A stretch of 64,000 bases of DNA from Rhodospirillales bacterium. Lineage in GTDB: Bacteria; Pseudomonadota; Alphaproteobacteria; TMED109. Under the pieces are notes generated by a model. That model was not told the origin of the DNA, searched no databases, and was given only the letters and a program-made list of their open reading frames with translations. Shown piece after piece: positions 27,669 through 36,133 of the stretch (positions are counted from its first letter, which is position 1; the number at the start of each line of letters is the position of its first letter). The stretch is taken from positions 1 through 64,000 of the forward strand of contig JAPPED010000003.1 of the NCBI GenBank assembly GCA_028824295.1, given 5' to 3'. The translations under genes were made by a program, and so were the position numbers.

Positions 27669-28235
27669 CTACGACTTGGCTCGTTCTACGTATGCCCCGT
27701 CGAGCGTGTTGACCACGACGCGGGTGCCGGTTTCCACGTGCGGCGGCACCATGGTCCGAACACCGTTGTCAAGCACGGCAGGTTTGAATGAGCTCGAGGC
27801 GGTCTGGCCCTTGACAACGGCTTCGGTCTCCGTGACGACCGCAACCGCAGTGTCCGGGAGCCGGATCGCGACCGGCTTGTCCCCCGCGTACTCGACCGTG
27901 ACATCCATGCCGTCCTGCAGGAAAGGCAGGGCATCGCCGACCATGGCTGCTGGAAACTCCGTCTGGTCATAGGTCGTCGTGTCCATGAGCGTGACGGTGC
28001 TCCCGTCGCCGAAAAGGTACTGATATGCGCGGCCTTCAATGTACAGCCGTTCCAGGTTTTCCGCGGCGCGAAACCGCTCGTTCAACTTGCTGCCGTTTTC
28101 GAGGTTGCGCAGTTCCAGCTGGGCATAGGCGCCACCCTTGCCTGTCCGGACCGCCTGCTTCCGTACCACGCGCCAGATGCTGCCCAAGTGTTCAATCACC
28201 ATGCCGGGGCTGGCTTCGTTTCCCTTGATGCGCAT
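27669..28235 (-). CDS. efp: Translation elongation factor P
   Basis: EF-P rescues ribosomes stalled at polyproline. The 188-residue protein starts MRIKGNEASPGMVI and has the three OB/KOW-like domains. The modifiable Lys33 sits in VRTGKGGAYAQ, with Thr rather than Pro two residues before it. I did not see an epmA or epmB gene in the window. The C-terminal domain has the usual TGTRVVVNTLDGAYVERAK. The ATG at 28235 is chosen by homology; the longer frame overlaps the divergent gloB promoter. Confidence 0.95.
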   Translation of the reverse strand: MRIKGNEASPGMVIEHLGSIWRVVRKQAVRTGKGGAYAQLELRNLENGSKLNERFRAAENLERLYIEGRAYQYLFGDGSTVTLMDTTTYDQTEFPAAMVGDALPFLQDGMDVTVEYAGDKPVAIRLPDTAVAVVTETEAVVKGQTASSSFKPAVLDNGVRTMVPPHVETGTRVVVNTLDGAYVERAKS

Positions 28236-28353
28236 GGTCTGCTTCCGCGTGGATCGGAGGGAGGAACGTACCGGCCAAAGTCCGGGGCGGCAACCGCAGG
28301 AACGGGTGTCCGGTGGCGCGTGGTCTTCCCCGGCCGCGCGCGGCAGAGTGCCG

Positions 28354-28359
28354 TATAAT
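28354..28359 (+). promoter_or_regulatory. -10 box for gloB
   Basis: A perfect TATAAT lies 36 bases before the gloB ATG, in a GC-rich setting. The -35 region is poor (CGGCCG at ideal spacing), so activity may depend on an activator. Confidence 0.5.
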
Positions 28360-28395
28360 TTGGGGTGGTACCCGCGTCTGTCGTTCGGAGCTGAC

Positions 28396-29187
28396 ATGCA
28401 GGTTGCGCAAATCTACACCGACAATGACTACCGCAATTTCAACTACCTGATCGCCTGTGAGGAAACCGGCGAGGCGCTCGCGGTGGACCCGCTGGCCGCA
28501 GACCTCTGCCTGGCCGAGGCCAAACGCCGCGGTTGGACCATTACGAAATTCGTCAACACGCATGAGCACTTGGACCATACCGGGGGCAACGCACGCATGC
28601 GGGAGGCCACCGGGGCCACGCTGTATGCCCATGCGGGTGCCGGAGCTTCCATCGAAGGCATCGATGTGGCGCTTAAGGCGGGGGATTCCATCCGGGTCGG
28701 CCGAACGGTGGAATTGGAAGCTCTGGATACGCCCGGCCATACGATGAGCCATGTCTGCCTGCTCGCACATGCGGACCAACCGTCGCTGTTCTCTGGCGAT
28801 ACCCTGTTCAACGCTGGCGCCGGCAATTGCCACAACGGCGGTCACCCCAAGGAGCTGTATCAAACTTTTCGCAGGATCATCGCGAAGCTATCCGACGACG
28901 TGACCGTGTATCCGGGACACGACTACCTGGAACACAACCTCGGTTTCACGCTCGACCGCGAACCCAGCAATGTGCGGGCGCAGTCCTTGCTTGAGGAAGT
29001 ACGTGGACGGGATCCCCACCAGGCAGTTCCCACCAGCCTCGGTCTCGAACGAGAGATCAACGTCTTCCTGCGCCTCGACCAGCCGGAAGTGATGGCCCGA
29101 TTGCTCGACGGAGAAGCCGGCTCGGCGACCGGCCTCGATGAAGAAGCAGTGTTCCTTGCGCTGCGCGACTTGCGCAACTCCTGGTGA
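28396..29187 (+). CDS. gloB: Hydroxyacylglutathione hydrolase (glyoxalase II)
   Basis: The 263-residue metallo-beta-lactamase-fold hydrolase splits S-lactoylglutathione in methylglyoxal detoxification. It has the THEHLDHTGG metal motif, then TPGHTMSHVC, FSGDTLFNAGAGNCHNGG and VYPGHDYLEHNLGF. C-terminal residues needed for glutathione binding in GloB-type enzymes are present in part, and the length matches. The ATG at 28396 follows GGAGCTGAC; earlier starts run into the divergent efp gene. A persulfide dioxygenase is a less likely alternative. Confidence 0.88.
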   Translation: MQVAQIYTDNDYRNFNYLIACEETGEALAVDPLAADLCLAEAKRRGWTITKFVNTHEHLDHTGGNARMREATGATLYAHAGAGASIEGIDVALKAGDSIRVGRTVELEALDTPGHTMSHVCLLAHADQPSLFSGDTLFNAGAGNCHNGGHPKELYQTFRRIIAKLSDDVTVYPGHDYLEHNLGFTLDREPSNVRAQSLLEEVRGRDPHQAVPTSLGLEREINVFLRLDQPEVMARLLDGEAGSATGLDEEAVFLALRDLRNSW

Positions 29188-29616
29188 CGAATGGGCCGGG
29201 CGTCCGGCTCTTCGGGCTCGAGTCCACGCCTTCCGGGGTAGCGTGCTGTCGAGAGTGCGCAGGTTGGCGGTCAGCCTAGTGGCCCTCATTGGCCCTTTCC
29301 GTTCTCCCGGCCCGAGTTCCGCCCCGCTGGCGCAAGTTTCAAGCGCATCGAGCCGAGTGTCGTGACGCGGCTGCTTGCGCACCTTGAGGCCGGCTCGGAA
29401 GCTTTTTCGCAGCCAGGCAAGCTCCAGGCCGCATTGGGTTGTCTCGACGGATGAGGCGCGTGCCGGCGGTTGCGCAGTGAACCGACATCACGGCGCTCGC
29501 CACCGAGCTTGCCGGCACCACCTGAATGAACCCCGGTGCATCACCCGTCGACCCAGGCGACGCGGTCGAGGGCGAGACGTTGACTGCCTGCAATTCTTGA
29601 GTACATTGCCTGCATC
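29188..29616. other. Intergenic region between gloB and vapBC
   Basis: About 430 bases with no supported gene. Its right end holds the vapBC promoter. Small open frames on both strands show no recognisable protein. Confidence 0.55.
29580..29614 (+). promoter_or_regulatory. vapBC promoter with two direct repeats
   Basis: TTGACT (29580-29585), a 16-base spacer and TACATT (29602-29607) form a good promoter. TGCCTGCA occurs twice, at 29585-29592 and 29607-29614, 22 bases apart, flanking the -10 box on one DNA face. This is a good candidate operator for autorepression by the antitoxin. Confidence 0.55.
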
Positions 29617-29865
29617 ATGGGAATGCAGTACACGATCCGTTCCGTCCCCGAGGCGGTCGACCGCGCCGTGCGCCACCGCGCCAGACGCGAAGACAAGAGC
29701 ATCAACGCTGTGGTTGTCGAGGCGCTCGCTCGCGGCCTGCAGCTTGACTCCGGCGCCACCGAGTACACGGACCTTGATCATCTAGTCGGCACTTGGCAGG
29801 AAGACCCGGCGTTCGATCACGCCATCGCCGACTTCGAGCGCGTCGACGGCGACGCCTGGAAGTGA
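29617..29865 (+). CDS. vapB: VapB-type antitoxin, ribbon-helix-helix
   Basis: The 82-residue protein begins MGMQYTIRSVPEAVDRAVRHRA. The N-terminal strand plus two helices (KSINAVVVEALARGL) is a typical RHH/Arc DNA-binding fold of antitoxins. The acidic C-terminus (GTWQEDPAFDHAIADFERVD) would wrap the toxin active site. Translation may start at ATG 29617 or 29623; neither has a good ribosome binding site, and the mRNA leader would be only a few bases. The stop overlaps the toxin GTG. Confidence 0.8.
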   Translation: MGMQYTIRSVPEAVDRAVRHRARREDKSINAVVVEALARGLQLDSGATEYTDLDHLVGTWQEDPAFDHAIADFERVDGDAWK

Positions 29866-30245
29866 ACGTCGCACTCGACACCAACGCGTACAGCGACTTC
29901 ATGCGCGGCAAGGATGAACGGGTCCGGGTCGTCCGCGCGGCGCGTTCGATTGCGCTGCCCCTCATCGTGCTCGGCGAGCTTCGCGCGGGCTTCGCCGCCG
30001 CCGACCGTGAGTCGGCCAACGCGGCCAACCTGCAGCGGTTTCTGGCGAGCTCGCGGGTGTCAGTCCTCTTGCCGGACGAGCAGACCGCCCACCACTATGC
30101 GCAGCTCCACCTTCAACTCCGGACCAAGGGTGCTGCCATTCCGACGAACGATCTCTGGATCGCCTCCCTCACGGTGCAGCACGACCTGGTTCTGTGCACC
30201 TCCGATCGCCACTTCGACCACTTGCCACAACTTGTCACCTGTTGA
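29862..30245 (+). CDS. vapC: VapC-type PIN-domain toxin ribonuclease
   Basis: The 127-residue PIN protein starts with GTG overlapping the antitoxin stop as GTGA. The acidic active site is complete: Asp6 (ALDTNAY), Glu39 (VLGELRAGF), Asp97 (TNDLWIAS) and Asp115/Asp119 (CTSDRHFDHLP). The layout is that of FitB/VapC toxins that cleave tRNA or other RNAs when the antitoxin is degraded. With intact catalytic residues and coupling, the module looks functional. It sits in an accessory stretch between gloB and pntB. Confidence 0.88.
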   Translation: MNVALDTNAYSDFMRGKDERVRVVRAARSIALPLIVLGELRAGFAAADRESANAANLQRFLASSRVSVLLPDEQTAHHYAQLHLQLRTKGAAIPTNDLWIASLTVQHDLVLCTSDRHFDHLPQLVTC

Positions 30246-30482
30246 TTGCTACGGGACGGTCAGGATCGCCACTGACTTGAGCTGCGCCCGACGCCCGGTG
30301 TTTCGACGGCGAAGCCTCTGCTCCCCCGATCCCCGCGATGGAACGGACCGCGGGGTCGAGTATGCGGCCCGGAGCGGCGCCGAGCAGGGTCTTGATCTGG
30401 CGGATCGTCCGTCGACACGGGATCAGCGCCAAGCGATGCTCATAGCGCCTTGGGCTACCGCCCACCGGCAGCACAATCGCTC

Positions 30483-31871
30483 CTAACGGAGTGCCCGGAC
30501 GATATCCTCCACCATTTTCTTGGCGTCCCCGAACAGCATCAGCGTGTTCTCTCCATAGAAGACGGCGTTATCGATGCCGGCGTAGCCGGGTGCCAGGCTC
30601 CGCTTCACGAACAACACGGTCTTCGCCTGCTCGACGTCGAGGATAGGCATGCCGGCGATCGGGCTGCTCGGGTCGGTCCTTGCGGCCGGATTGGTGATGT
30701 CGTTGGCGCCGATTACGAAGGCGACGTCGGTCGCCGAGAAATCGCTGTTGATCTCCTCGAGCTCGAACACGTCCTCGTAGGGAACGGTGGCCTCGGCCAG
30801 CAGGACGTTCATGTGACCCGGCATGCGGCCGGCCACCGGGTGGATCGCATACCGGATGGTCACACCCTTGTCCTTCAGGAGATCCGCCATCTCGCGGAGC
30901 GCGTGCTGGGCCTGCGCCACGGCCATGCCGTACCCGGGCACGATGATCACGCCCGAGGCATTGCCCATGATGAAGGCGGCGTCGTCCGCATTTCCCCCCT
31001 TCGCCGAGCGGTCGCCTTGGTCGGCCGCGGCGGCGTCGCCTTCCTGGCCGAACCCGCCCAGGATGACCGACAGGAACGGCCGGTTCATGGCTCGGCACAT
31101 GATGTAGGACAGGATGGCACCGGAACTGCCGACCAGCGCCCCGACGATGATCAACGCGGTGTTCTGCAGGGTGAAGCCGATGCCTGCTGCCGCCCAGCCG
31201 GAATACGAGTTCAGCATGGAGACGACGACGGGCATGTCCGCACCGCCGATGGGGATGATCAGCAGCACCCCGATCGCCAGCGCCAGCGCGGTCATGACGG
31301 CGAACCAGACCACGTTCTCGTCGCCGACGAACAGTGCGATCAACGCGACGATCACGATTCCGATCAGCAGATTGAGCGGATGCTGCAGCGGGAACACGGT
31401 GGGTGAGCCGCTGACCAGGCCTTGCAGCTTCAGGAAAGCGACCACGGAACCGGTGAACGTGATGGCCCCGATGACGACTCCCAGCGCCATTTCGACACGG
31501 CTGGCAAGGTGGATCGCGCCCGCGCTGCCGATCCCGTACGCGTCAGGCGCAAGGAGGGCCGCCCAGGCGACCAGTACCGCGGCGATGCCGACGAGACTGT
31601 GGAACGCCGCAACCAGCTGCGGCATCGCCTTCATTTCGATCCGGAGGGCGATGACCGCGCCTACCACGGCTCCACATCCCCCGGCCACCACGGTCCATCC
31701 CAACTGGCCCATGCCGGGCTGCAGGAGGGTGGTGACGATGGCGACGGCCATGCCGGCCATGCCGAAGAGGTTTCCGCGCCGGGCGCTGTCCGGCGAGGAC
31801 AGGCCCTTCAGGGCGAGAATGAAGCAGACGGCAGCGCCCAGATAGAGCAGCGCAGCGAGATCGGCGCTCAC
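30483..31871 (-). CDS. pntB: NAD(P) transhydrogenase beta subunit
   Basis: PntB holds most of the proton channel and the NADP(H) domain of proton-translocating transhydrogenase, which makes NADPH from NADH using the proton gradient. The 462-residue protein has about nine membrane helices, then the domain III fingerprint [31 protein letters not shown] and the C-terminal [18 protein letters not shown] at 31871 overlaps the pntAB stop; the longer frame upstream is antisense noise within pntAB. It is the third gene of the operon. Confidence 0.95.
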   Translation of the reverse strand: MSADLAALLYLGAAVCFILALKGLSSPDSARRGNLFGMAGMAVAIVTTLLQPGMGQLGWTVVAGGCGAVVGAVIALRIEMKAMPQLVAAFHSLVGIAAVLVAWAALLAPDAYGIGSAGAIHLASRVEMALGVVIGAITFTGSVVAFLKLQGLVSGSPTVFPLQHPLNLLIGIVIVALIALFVGDENVVWFAVMTALALAIGVLLIIPIGGADMPVVVSMLNSYSGWAAAGIGFTLQNTALIIVGALVGSSGAILSYIMCRAMNRPFLSVILGGFGQEGDAAAADQGDRSAKGGNADDAAFIMGNASGVIIVPGYGMAVAQAQHALREMADLLKDKGVTIRYAIHPVAGRMPGHMNVLLAEATVPYEDVFELEEINSDFSATDVAFVIGANDITNPAARTDPSSPIAGMPILDVEQAKTVLFVKRSLAPGYAGIDNAVFYGENTLMLFGDAKKMVEDIVRALR

Positions 31872-32191
31872 GAGCGACCCCGCGGTTCCTTGCGCCGGAA
31901 CATGCCCAGCATGCGCTGGGTGACGATGAAGCCGCCGAAGATGTTGACGGCCGCCAGTCCCGTGGCCGCGACACCGAGCCATTGCGCGGTCGACAGCGAC
32001 CCGCCGCCGCTCGCATCCTGCGGGGCGATTCCCAGCGCGATGAGGGCGCCCACCACGATGATCCCGGAAATGGCATTGGTGACCGACATCAACGGGGTGT
32101 GCAGTGCCGGCGTCACGGACCACACGACGTAGTAACCGACGAACACGGCCAGCACGAAAATCGTGATGTTGATGATGGTTGGGTCAGCCAT
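31868..32191 (-). CDS. pntAB: NAD(P) transhydrogenase alpha-2 subunit (membrane part)
   Basis: The 107-residue membrane protein has three hydrophobic helices and the [24 protein letters not shown] motif of transhydrogenase alpha transmembrane domains. The split of the alpha subunit into PntAA and PntAB is usual in alphaproteobacteria. It overlaps pntAA by eight bases and pntB by four. Confidence 0.95.
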   Translation of the reverse strand: MADPTIINITIFVLAVFVGYYVVWSVTPALHTPLMSVTNAISGIIVVGALIALGIAPQDASGGGSLSTAQWLGVAATGLAAVNIFGGFIVTQRMLGMFRRKEPRGRS

Positions 32192-33335
32192 TCGCTTGAT
32201 CCTTCAGTGCGTCGTGCACGACGGCGCCATCCCGGGTCACGACGCTGGCGGCAATGATCGGGTCGTCCCAGGGGACGTGGAGTTCGCCGCCTTCGGCGAT
32301 CAGAGGTTCCATGAATGCATACAGATTCCGCGCATAGAGTGCGCTGGTATCGTGGCTCAACGTGCCCGGAAGGTTTCTGGGCCCCACCACCCGCACGCCG
32401 TTGCGTACGATCGTCTCGCCGGTTCGGGACAGCGGACAGTTGCCGCCTGCTTCGACTGCCAGATCGACGATTACCGAGCCCGGCCGCATGCCGTCAACCG
32501 TGGCTTCCGGAAGCAACACCGGGGCCGGTCGACCGAGAATCAGGGCGGTGGTAATCACGACGTCGCTGGCGGCGGCGGCGTCGTGGATGAGTTCCTGCTG
32601 GCGGCGGCGGTAGTCCTCGCCCATTTCGCGGGCATAGCCGCCTTCGGTCTCGGCGTCCTCGCCCGCCGCGTCGACCTCGATGAACCGCCCCCCCAGGCTC
32701 TCGACCTGCTCGCGCACGGCTGGCCGCACGTCGAAGGCGGACACGACGGCCCCCAGCCGCTTCGCTGTCGCAATCGCCTGCAGGCCCGCGACACCGGCGC
32801 CGAGCACGAGAACCTTTGCCGGAGCCACGGTACCCGCGGCCGTCATCATCATCGGCATTGCCTTCGGCAGCATGGCCGCCGCGTCGATCACGGCCTTGTA
32901 ACCTGCGAGGTTGGACTGCGACGACAGCGCGTCCATGGACTGCGCCCGGCTGATGCGGGGCAGGAATTCCACTGCGAATGACGTGACCTGTTGCTCGGCG
33001 AGCGCTTGCACGTTGTCGGGATTGCCGTGCGGATTGAGGAAGCCCACGAGCATCGAGCCGGCCGGCAGTTGCACAACCTCGTCGGTCCCTTCCGCGGTTG
33101 TCATGGGGCACCGAACCTTGAGAACGACGTCCGCACCTTCCAATGCGCCCGCTGGAGACGGGGCCAGGCTGGCGCCTGCCGCTTCGTAGGACTTGTCGTC
33201 GTGCCCCGACGAGAGGCCGGCTTCCGTCTCGATGGCCACCGTGGCGCCCTTGGCGCAGAAGCGTTTCACCGAATCCGGCGTAGCGGCGACGCGGTCCTCG
33301 CCCGCTCGCAATTCTTTCAGGACGGCTATGCGCAT
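32184..33335 (-). CDS. pntAA: NAD(P) transhydrogenase alpha-1 subunit (NAD-binding)
   Basis: The soluble NAD(H)-binding domain I of transhydrogenase, 383 residues. It shows [19 protein letters not shown], the dinucleotide fold [22 protein letters not shown] with [17 protein letters not shown], the mobile loop region [10 protein letters not shown] and [18 protein letters not shown] at 33335, with AGGAG somewhat far upstream. It is the first gene of the pnt operon, and the MITE-like element ends about 55 bases upstream of it. Confidence 0.95.
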   Translation of the reverse strand: MRIAVLKELRAGEDRVAATPDSVKRFCAKGATVAIETEAGLSSGHDDKSYEAAGASLAPSPAGALEGADVVLKVRCPMTTAEGTDEVVQLPAGSMLVGFLNPHGNPDNVQALAEQQVTSFAVEFLPRISRAQSMDALSSQSNLAGYKAVIDAAAMLPKAMPMMMTAAGTVAPAKVLVLGAGVAGLQAIATAKRLGAVVSAFDVRPAVREQVESLGGRFIEVDAAGEDAETEGGYAREMGEDYRRRQQELIHDAAAASDVVITTALILGRPAPVLLPEATVDGMRPGSVIVDLAVEAGGNCPLSRTGETIVRNGVRVVGPRNLPGTLSHDTSALYARNLYAFMEPLIAEGGELHVPWDDPIIAASVVTRDGAVVHDALKDQANG

Positions 33336-33382
33336 GCGATCAACTCAACTCCTCCCGAGCAAGGGCAACCTCAGTCGCCAGG

Positions 33383-33589
33383 AAACATGGGGGCTTATGT
33401 CGAATAGCTGACAGACCCACGGTGACCTCTTATTGTTCCTGTGTTGTTCGATTTGCACGGAACGACGGGCGTCGGGGGCGGGCGCAGCTGCGCGGCGAAC
33501 GTTCGGTTCAGCTGACTCCGGTGACCCGCGAAACGGATCGGAAGCTGGCAACGTGAGCTTGTCAACTATTCGATAGAAGTCCCAAACAT
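33383..33589. mobile_element. MITE-like element, 194 bp, between pntAA and the SLC13 gene
   Basis: Imperfect 24-bp terminal inverted repeats at 33390-33413 and 33560-33583 match at 20 of 24 positions (core TCGAATAG..TGACA). AAACAT occurs just outside each end (33383-33388 and 33584-33589), like a target-site duplication, with one extra G on the left. The interior has no open frame of note. It fits neatly between the pntAA leader and the transporter stop. No transposase is present, so it would be non-autonomous. The alternative is a chance inverted repeat or regulatory pair. Confidence 0.45.
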
Positions 33590-33612
33590 AGGCTGTAAAC
33601 GGAACCGTAGCA

Positions 33613-35151
33613 TCAACCGGAATTGACGGCCCAGTCCGGAAAATCACCGGGAACCACGCCAAGCGCCGGTCCGAGCAGGAACCACGTAAGCGCGACGATG
33701 ACGAGGGCGGCGATCGGATTGAGCACCAGCCCTGCCCGCAGCATCGCGGAACTGGGCACGTGACCCGACGCGAAGACGACGGCGTTGGGTGCCGTGGCGA
33801 TCGGCAGCATAAAGGCGGCCGACGCTGCGAACGTCGCCGGTATGCACAGCAGCAGCGGATTCTCGCCGATGCTTACCGCCACCGCCGCCAGAACGGGAAT
33901 GAAGGTCGCCGTCGTTGCCGTGTTCGAATTGATCTCGGTCAGCAGCACGATCAACAGCGTGACGAGGAACAGGAGGCCGAGGATCGGCAGGACGGCCACC
34001 ACCGCCGTGCTGTCGCCGATCCAGGCTGCAAGTCCGGTCGCCTTGATGGCCGCCGCGAGCGAGAATCCACCTCCCAGGAGCACGAGCACTCCCCAGGGCA
34101 GCCGCATCGCGGTCGCCCAGTCCAGGGCGAACTCCCGGTGGCCTTCCGGATCACGACCCACCGGAAGGAGGAACAGCGCGAGCGCCCCCCACACGGCGAT
34201 GCTGGTGTCGTTGATGGCGAGACCCGGAGCGAGGTCGTTCAGCGTGCGGCGGGCAAGCCAGAGCGACGCCGTGACCAGCAACACCAGCAGGACGGTGATC
34301 TCGGCGCGCGAGAGCGGACCAAGGGCGCGGACGTCGGCCAGAATGCGCTTCTGATGATGCGGGGCGCTGCCCGCCGGCACCGCAAAGCAGACCCGCGTCA
34401 GGACGATCCAGATCAGGGGCAGGAACACGATCGTCATCGGCAGCCCGATCGCCAGCCATTCGGCGAAGCTGATCTCGTATCCGAATGTCTCCTGCAGAAC
34501 GCCAGCGAGCACGGCGTTCGGGGGAGTGCCGATCAGAGTGGACATGCCGCCCACGTTGGCGGCGAAGGCAATGCTGAGCATGAGTGCGCAGGCAAAGGCC
34601 GACTTCCCCCGGTCGCTCATGTGCTCGTCCTGCTGGAACAGCGCCAACACGGACAGTCCGATCGGCACCATCATCGTGGCTGCGGCCGTGTTGCTGATCC
34701 ACATGCTGAGGAAGGCCGCAGGCAGCATGAAGCCCGCGATTACGCGTCGTGGACCGCCGCCGACCCGCGACACCACGTTCAGCGCGATGCGGCGATGGAG
34801 GCCCCATCGCTGCATGGCCAGCGCAATCATGAAGCCGCCCAGCAGCAGGAAGACCACACGGTGACCGTACGGTTCGCCGGCCTCCCGGATCGACGCGATG
34901 TCCAGCAGCGGAAACAGGGCGAGAGGGACCATCGCGGTTGCGGGAATCGGGATCGCTTCCGTGATCCACCAGCAGGCCATCAACACGGCAACGCCCACCA
35001 GCCGCCAGGCGGGAACCGCGAGCCCTTCCGGCGGCTCCGTGATTAGCGTCAGCAGGACCGCCAGTACGCCCAGCGTGAACCCAATCTTTGCGAAACGCCC
35101 ACGCTCGGGTTCGCTTCCGACGGCGTGGGCGCTAGGGGCGGGCGGGGTCAG
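33613..35151 (-). CDS. SLC13/DASS-family dicarboxylate:sodium symporter, probable CTG start
   Basis: This inner-membrane carrier imports di- or tricarboxylates. It has the family motifs MWISNTAAATMMVPI, IGTPPNAVLAG, LLTEINSNTATTATFIPVL and IATAPNAVVFASGHV, each half carrying a substrate/sodium SNT loop. The first ATG/GTG/TTG in frame is GTG at 34998, which would delete the first membrane helix. The frame is open upstream and encodes GFTLGVLAVLLTLITEPPEG, which restores the usual N-terminus. CTG at 35151 overlaps the mlaC stop as CTGA and has GAGG seven bases before it. That gives 512 residues, normal for the family. If CTG is not used, the protein is N-terminally short. Confidence 0.85.
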   Translation of the reverse strand: MTPPAPSAHAVGSEPERGRFAKIGFTLGVLAVLLTLITEPPEGLAVPAWRLVGVAVLMACWWITEAIPIPATAMVPLALFPLLDIASIREAGEPYGHRVVFLLLGGFMIALAMQRWGLHRRIALNVVSRVGGGPRRVIAGFMLPAAFLSMWISNTAAATMMVPIGLSVLALFQQDEHMSDRGKSAFACALMLSIAFAANVGGMSTLIGTPPNAVLAGVLQETFGYEISFAEWLAIGLPMTIVFLPLIWIVLTRVCFAVPAGSAPHHQKRILADVRALGPLSRAEITVLLVLLVTASLWLARRTLNDLAPGLAINDTSIAVWGALALFLLPVGRDPEGHREFALDWATAMRLPWGVLVLLGGGFSLAAAIKATGLAAWIGDSTAVVAVLPILGLLFLVTLLIVLLTEINSNTATTATFIPVLAAVAVSIGENPLLLCIPATFAASAAFMLPIATAPNAVVFASGHVPSSAMLRAGLVLNPIAALVIVALTWFLLGPALGVVPGDFPDWAVNSG

Positions 35152-35750
35152 GGCGAAGCCTCGTTCATCGATCGAAGCGCTTCGACCAATCCATCAATGC
35201 CTTCGGCTTCCACGATGGCGGCAAAATCTTGTCGCTTGGTGGCGAACAGGCTTACGCCTTCGACCGCCACCTCGACGATGCGCGGCTGGCCGTCCTGTTT
35301 CCGATTCCGAAATCGCCAGCGCACTTCCAGCGGCTCTTCGCCGTCGCGTCGAAAGAGCGTGTATACGAAGGTTTCACGATCATTCCTGGGAATCGTGCGC
35401 AGAATCGTGAGAGAGCCGCCCGCGATGCGATCCAACTGCGTGTCCACCAGCTGCACCGTGTGGTCCTCGAACGCGTGTTGGTACGCTTGTTTCTGTGCGT
35501 CGGAGATCGTGCGCCAATGTCGCCCGAGGACGGCCCGCCCGATCAGGGGAAGATTGAAGTAATCGTGAAGCATGCGCCGCACCGCGCGGGCACGCTCCTC
35601 CTGGCGTTCCTCAGGGAATGACACCAGCGGCGCAACATCCTGAGCCAAATTGGTCAGCAGGACTGCGGCCGGATGGTCCGCTTCGGTGTCTGCTGACGCC
35701 GATGCGGTGGCCACGACAAGGCTTCCGAGCCCGATGAGGCCGAGGCGCAA
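35148..35750 (-). CDS. mlaC: MlaC/Ttg2D-family phospholipid-binding protein
   Basis: MlaC shuttles phospholipid between the outer-membrane MlaA complex and the inner-membrane MlaFEDB ABC transporter. The mature protein has the MlaC pattern: DYFNLPLIGRAVLGRHWRTISDAQKQAYQHAF, TILRTIP, ETFVYTLFRR, then VEGVSLFATKRQDFAAIVEAEGIDGLVEAL. A signal peptide ends at ATASASA. The start is uncertain: TTG at 35750 puts the signal peptide at the N-terminus but lacks a ribosome binding site; the frame continues to TTG at 35864. The other mla genes except mlaA are not in this window. Confidence 0.88.
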   Translation of the reverse strand: MRLGLIGLGSLVVATASASADTEADHPAAVLLTNLAQDVAPLVSFPEERQEERARAVRRMLHDYFNLPLIGRAVLGRHWRTISDAQKQAYQHAFEDHTVQLVDTQLDRIAGGSLTILRTIPRNDRETFVYTLFRRDGEEPLEVRWRFRNRKQDGQPRIVEVAVEGVSLFATKRQDFAAIVEAEGIDGLVEALRSMNEASP

Positions 35751-36133
35751 TGTGGCGGAACTCAGGATGATGATCGCGCCATGCGCTTCGGCGCCCCCGC
35801 CAAATTTATCCGTACGATAACGCGGACCAGTGGGTAGGCCGGTAGCGTCGACCGTGCCAAGCAACCCGTGGAATGTATCGCTGCGTCAACGCCGATTCAA
35901 TCGTTTATGCCGAGGTTCGGGGCGGCACGCGACGTTTGCCGGGTGCTTCCGGCGAGTGGAACTCGGTGCGTCAATTTCCGACGTTCCAGCCCGGGGGCAC
36001 GGCGGCCCGGCCCCCCCGGCGCGCATCGCGCTGGCGCTTCCGGGTCCTGCAGCGGTCGGGTTGGCGCGCGAGCGCCAGAATCGGGCACAATGCGGCGCGA
36101 CCGGACTACCCAACACTACAGGCGGGAACCGCG
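35751..36133. other. Divergent intergenic region between mlaC and the CoA transferase gene
   Basis: About 380 bases. A near-palindrome, TTATCCGTACGATAA, lies at 35806-35820 and could be an operator or -10 region for mlaC. No gene is supported. The CoA transferase frame stays open here but has no conserved residues. Confidence 0.45.

Noticed and set aside
30235-30474. 79-residue minus-strand open frame between vapC and pntB
   Set aside because: It overlaps the end of vapC and I recognise no family; a degenerate gene cannot be excluded but is not supported.
30450-31406. 318-residue plus-strand open frame
   Set aside because: Antisense to pntB; His/Asp/Arg-rich with no fold signals.
33760-35046. 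428-residue plus-strand open frame
   Set aside because: Antisense to the SLC13 transporter; hydrophilic shadow of a membrane protein.
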